Shown here: positions 34,480 through 42,500 of the stretch, one piece after another
Position numbering within the stretch: the stretch's first letter is position 1
How the letters are laid out: the number at the start of each line of letters is the position of its first letter
Assembly: GCA_009176605.1 (NCBI GenBank)
Contig: SEYY01001252.1
Location: forward strand, 273,711-316,210
DNA from: Armadillidium nasatum
Taxonomy: Eukaryota > Arthropoda > Malacostraca > Isopoda > Armadillidiidae
Length of the DNA: 42,500 bases
Direction: 5' to 3'
Notes under the pieces: generated by a model
Seen by the model: only the letters and a program-made list of their open reading frames with translations
Databases searched by the model: none
Told to the model about the DNA's origin: nothing
Position numbers and translations under genes: made by a program

Positions 34480-36420
34480 ATTCAACACATTTTTGATGAT
34501 TTAAACTTCGGTTAGTCCAATGTATTTGCGAAAAGTATAAATTATTGCTAAATTAATTCCAGGCAATAACTAACGTCCATATAACTACTCTGAGACTTTA
34601 ACGTAATGAAAATATTAGGTCTAACAAATTATATACAAATATATTAAGTAACTCGTTGATACACTCATACAGTTAAACTAGAAATTAAATACAGTATACT
34701 TTTATCACAAAGACATTCAAAAAGTTTGGAACAAACTGCGTGATATAACATCTATTCACATCGAAACATCAAATAAAAGAAAAAACAGCAGGAAACTAGC
34801 TCCAAAATAATCATAAACAGACAAACTCGAAATAATTTTTCTATTTTGATTTTGTTATCGACATGATCACAAATAAACTCTAAATTTGCCACCCGCATTA
34901 TTTTATGGTGAGTTTAACAACTATTATTTTTTTATTATTATTTCCATTGTACATATATTTTTGGGAGGCTGGAGTATGACGTGTGGTACGGTTACACACA
35001 ATGTCTGCTCCTGGCCTTCGGTTTGGATTACTAGCATACGTCGATTTTTTTTTTTTTTAAATTTTACATTTTATTGTGGTTTTACTACGTGCCTCTTTGG
35101 CGGAGCATTTTGAAGATTGAGGCCATGGTCAATAGGCCCCTGTTGCCTGACGACCATTAATTTTCTACAAGTAAACAAGTACAAGTACATATATTTTGAG
35201 CCCCTGCTGGCATTGGGATTAGAACTTTTGGGTCTCCCTCATTGTCAAATAAGGAACCCCAAGACCAGTAGAAGAAGATCTCGGTTTTTACTGGATTTTA
35301 AATCACAGTTAAGAGAATTAGTAGTATTTATTTTTGTCTTTGTAAAGTAATTTTAAAATTTCCTCCTATTCTATCTTTTGAATAATGTAATAATATAGAG
35401 AGGGAGTGTAAACTTTAAATTTTCTTTTGCTAAAATAGACACAAACTTGAGAATTAGATTTTATAAATTAAATTTCAAATTTATGTCTCAAGATGTTAGT
35501 TTATATCATACATTTCAAATTTGACTTATTTATAGTATGTATATAGAAGATAAGAATGCAAAAAAAGGAAGAAATTTTCAGCTAAAACAAATAGCAGTAA
35601 GTTTTCTTCATATTTTATTTATTTATTTATTTTTTTTAATATTGTATAATTCTTCCCCAACCCCGTCTCTCCCTCTAAATATATTCTTATCATGTATATT
35701 TTTTTAGTAAATTAAAAAAATATCTAAGCAGTGTCATAATTCTTTCTTCTATATTTCTTCTTTATATTAATAAGTAGTTTTTTTTTATAAATAAATCCTA
35801 AAATACCTCAAATATTTATTCCATTTTGTAACTCTATATACTTGCACCTATTTCATTTATTATATCAATTAATTATTGTATAGTTTGGATATATAAGTAT
35901 GTTTTTCTCATTTAATATTAAAGTTGTCAACTTGGCATCTGGCTATTCTATTAGTCTGACAAATTGGTTCCTCCAAACACGCTAGATGCTGCCATTTAAT
36001 CGTGAGCCACGTGGGTTCGGTGCTTTAATAGTGTCAAAAGTTTTCGATAAAAAAAAAATCAATTAAAATATTTAGCCTTTTTAAAGGGTTATTAAAGTCG
36101 AGACAACTTCATATCCTTATCTTATCTACTTTCACTGTCAACCGTTTCTTCAACTCAAATTAAATACCTTAATAGGGTTCTTTAAATACCTTTGATAGGG
36201 ATTGTACTAAAAATACACAAAGATTGAAGGGTGTCATTTCTTTGAAAAGAGAGGATAAGTAATTAGAAATATCATCTGTTCAGTTTATTAATCCAAATTT
36301 AATTTTTGGAATAGCTGAATAAATCATATTTCTAAAGACTTCCCTCTTTTTCAAAGAAATAACATCCTTCGATCCATATCTTTATTATATTTCATTCAAA
36401 GTGTATTTTTGTAGTATATA
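34480..36420. other. AT-rich spacer, no gene recognised
   Basis: Apart from the tRNA-like stretch at 35200-35275 and a weaker one at 34984-35042, nothing was recognised. Confidence 0.4.
35200..35275 (-). mobile_element. Possible tRNA-derived SINE head
   Basis: The minus strand has TGGTCTTGGGGTTCC (box A-like) and, about 30 bases on, AGTTCTAATCCCAATGCC (box B-like, one mismatch to GTTCRANNC). A CCTTA...TGAGG pair lies between them. There is no clear tail. Confidence 0.35.
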
Positions 36421-36575
36421 TCACAATAAATGAAACCAACAGCTATCATCCCTAACAAATTCCCATATAAACAGTTAATCTGGGGTGGTTCCACACATAC
36501 AGCTCTTCTCGAAAAGGTGAGGTCAAGGGCTTTTCGTCTTATAAACTCTTCTGCTCTTACTCTCTCTCTCTCTTT

Positions 36576-36946
<371 letters not shown>

Positions 36947-37276
36947 TGTTGTGTCACTCTCTCTATACTATCGCTATTACAATGGACACTGCTCTTCTGA
37001 ACTCTTACGTCGCATAACTCCTCCATTGAGAAGGGCTAGTACGACACGACTTTCTACACAGTCTCATCCTTTCTCTGTCCAACTATCCGACCCCAGACTT
37101 AACCGCTATGCTTAATCTTATATGTACTCTACTGGCAAATTTTGGAACACACTCCCTTTATCTCTTTTCCCAACGTCCTTTGACTTGCACACTTTTTAAC
37201 GCCATTAGCGACCAGATTCCGAATATTCCCCAACACTGGTGGATATTGATAGGCCTCTGGCCTTTGCCCACCAGAG

Positions 37277-38726
<1,450 letters not shown>

Positions 38727-38840
38727 TGCGGTCTTACCTATAAATTACGCCTATTCACCCACTCCTTCCCTAAGCCTTTGTTCATCCTATAATATCAAGG
38801 TGTTTGATTGGCTATCAAGATCTCCAAAATACCAATAAAA

Positions 38841-39034
38841 TTAGATAAAACTCTGTTTATCAATGTGTATATGTGCAGCACCCTCAGATCGGTAAGGCTC
38901 CAATGATGCCGATTGTAACAATCTAATTTTTAAATATTTCGAGTGATCACTAAATGTGACACCCTGAGGAAAGTCATTCCAAAAGATAGCTACTCTAACT
39001 AAAGAAGTATTTTTACGATTCAGCCTAAATGATA

Positions 39035-39093
<59 letters not shown>

Positions 39094-39405
39094 ATTAAGA
39101 CAAAAATGTCTACTATCATGATCTAAGATGACAAATTTACTCTCCTTAAAACAAAATTGGGAGATTGGAAAATTTTATAAATCTGAATTATATTCCCTCT
39201 AAGAATTTACCTTCCACAGGAAATATGTCCAACCATCAACTCCATCTTATAATTCTTATTTTCAAAACCACAACAGATCATCCTTGTAGTTCTGTGCTAT
39301 ACTGCTTCGAGCATATCAGGATTCTTTCTTATACGTGAGGACTCCAAAACCTGTGCACAGGACTCGATTAACGGTCTAACGTAACTATTAAAGAGGCTCT
39401 TTGTT
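38841..39405 (-). mobile_element. CR1-type LINE C-terminal fragment interrupted by (ATT)n
   Basis: The minus strand reads KSLFNSYVRPLIESCAQVLE, then RTTRMICCGFENKNYK, ILRGNIIQIYKIF, a (TTA)n run at 39037-39092, and ISFRLNRKNTSLVRVAIFWN then DFPQGV. It has the same domain order as the CR1 copy at 15225-15620 but with stops and shifts. Confidence 0.65.
39037..39092. repeat. (TTA)n tract inside CR1 fragment
   Basis: About 56 bp interrupting the CR1-type reading frame. Another (TTA)n run lies at 39777-39808. Confidence 0.97.
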
Positions 39406-39775
39406 ACCTCTTAGTTTTCACAAAAAAAAAAAAAATAAATAAGTAAATAAATAAATAAATAAATAAATAAAAAAATGTTGCAGTATAAAATACAAAACAT
39501 TTCGTCGGCACTCTTTCTAGGCATATTCAAGTTTTGTACCCAAAGCTTCGCATTAATTAACTAAAACAACCATTCTTTTTAAATAAAGGTTTTCAAAGCT
39601 AGAGCTTAAAATTAAACATTTATTGGCATTACAACCTACAGTACAAATGAGTTAAAAGCACAAAATGTTATAGTATCACAGGCACAGTACAATGACACGA
39701 TATTGGACGCCTCTACTCCAATTAATTGCACATATACAATGTATATTAGGACATAAATGCAGTATATCTCGATAG

Positions 39776-39808
<33 letters not shown>

Positions 39809-39873
39809 TTTATGTACTCATAATCAATATTTTGATATAAATAGAAGCATACTGAAATGAAAAACGTCTAGAA

Positions 39874-40156
<283 letters not shown>

Positions 40157-40304
40157 AAGATACGATTATTATCTTGAATAATTATCCCTTTGTTATCTCA
40201 ATAAAATTATTTACCATTTAATAAATTAACACAAAGCTTATTAGATACAATTATATAGCAGCACCAATTTCAAAATTAACACTATATATTAAAAAGATAG
40301 AAAA

Positions 40305-40440
<136 letters not shown>

Positions 40441-40474
40441 AATAACATTATTATAAAGCATTATAAAATTATAT

Positions 40475-40477
<3 letters not shown>

Positions 40478-40543
<66 letters not shown>
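40478..40543. repeat. (TA)n tract
   Basis: 66 bp, the shortest of the long tracts. Confidence 0.98.
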
Positions 40544-40544
<1 letters not shown>

Positions 40545-40961
40545 TAAGAAACTAAATCATAAAACTAGTTAAAGTTATAACTTAACAAAATAAATAAACT
40601 CGCATACATAAATTCATGCTCACTACTCATCAAAAGATTATCATTACAACATACATTAAAAAAAAAAAATTTAAAAACATAAAATAAAATGAGAATAAAA
40701 CCCTCTTCCAGCTTTTCCTTCTTCTACTGAAGAAGAAGACGAGAGTTCTCACCTCGGAAAGCTCGGGTGTTTTAGATTGATCTTATCATGTGTTTTTTTT
40801 TTTTTAATCTTTTAAATGTATGTTGTGGTGATAATGTTTTGATGGGTGAGGTGTATGCGAATTTATTTATTAGTTTAATTGGGTTACAACTTTAACTAGT
40901 TTTAAGATTTTGTTTCTTAGTATTTTTATATTTATTTATTTAGTACATATTGGAAGTGCTG

Positions 40962-41099
<138 letters not shown>

Positions 41100-41190
41100 A
41101 AGGTATAAGAAATATATTATATGTAGAAAAATATTTTACAAAAATGGACCAGGATATTTAATTACAGATTTCTTTGGAATAATATCATGC

Positions 41191-42500
<1,310 letters not shown>

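Noticed and set aside
34984..35042. tRNA-like stretch with ACGTGTG/CATACGT end pairing
   Set aside because: Too short for a tRNA and the box B position (GGTTTGGATTACT) has several mismatches. At best a decayed SINE.
40735..40800. Possible minus-strand exon ending at GAGGTGAGAAC as a KLHL18 5' exon
   Set aside because: Only a donor-like GTGAGA is visible. There is no acceptor, frame or transcript support, and it is 12 kb from the start codon.

Overview
This is eukaryotic nuclear DNA, very AT-rich, with spliced genes, non-LTR retrotransposon fragments, a Tigger/pogo-type transposon, a tRNA-derived SINE and very many (TA)n microsatellites. About 32 long (TA)n tracts total roughly 4.2 kb, or 10% of the window. 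The two host genes have animal orthologues, and their divergence from vertebrates together with the Jockey- and CR1-type elements suggests an arthropod. Microsatellite-rich crustaceans would fit, but the species cannot be fixed from the sequence.

Gene 1 (+ strand, left edge) is the 3' end of an OSTF1-like gene (osteoclast-stimulating factor 1; SH3 plus ankyrin repeats). Its last two exons are 59-162 and 5535-5673, separated by a 5.4 kb intron. Gene 2 (- strand, 28663 down to 13608) is a complete KLHL18-like gene, a BTB-BACK-Kelch adaptor for CUL3 ubiquitin ligase. I could assemble ten coding exons with matching phases and GT..AG junctions, giving 595 codons against 574 residues in human KLHL18. 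The genes are convergent (tail to tail), about 8 kb apart. Both have a long (TA)n tract starting within about 50 bases after the stop codon.

The rest is repeat-derived. The OSTF1 intron holds a TATCGG-repeat element and a 212-bp TA-flanked MITE. The 5.7-13.6 kb intergenic region holds hairpin and TIR elements bracketed by (TA)n. KLHL18 introns hold a 2.4 kb C-rich Jockey-type LINE, CR1 and Jockey fragments, a SINE and many (TTA)n tracts, several directly abutting splice sites. The right third (29-42.5 kb) has no recognised host gene. It holds CR1 fragments, a nested Tigger-inside-TIR-element structure, two Jockey-type LINE fragments facing each other, and a 170-bp repeat present twice with a (TA)n tract fixed at the same end.

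The main theme is the tie between (TA)n tracts and transposon ends. Tracts repeatedly flank TIR elements on one or both sides, as expected if TA target-site duplications seed microsatellites or if some mobile units carry the tract with them.
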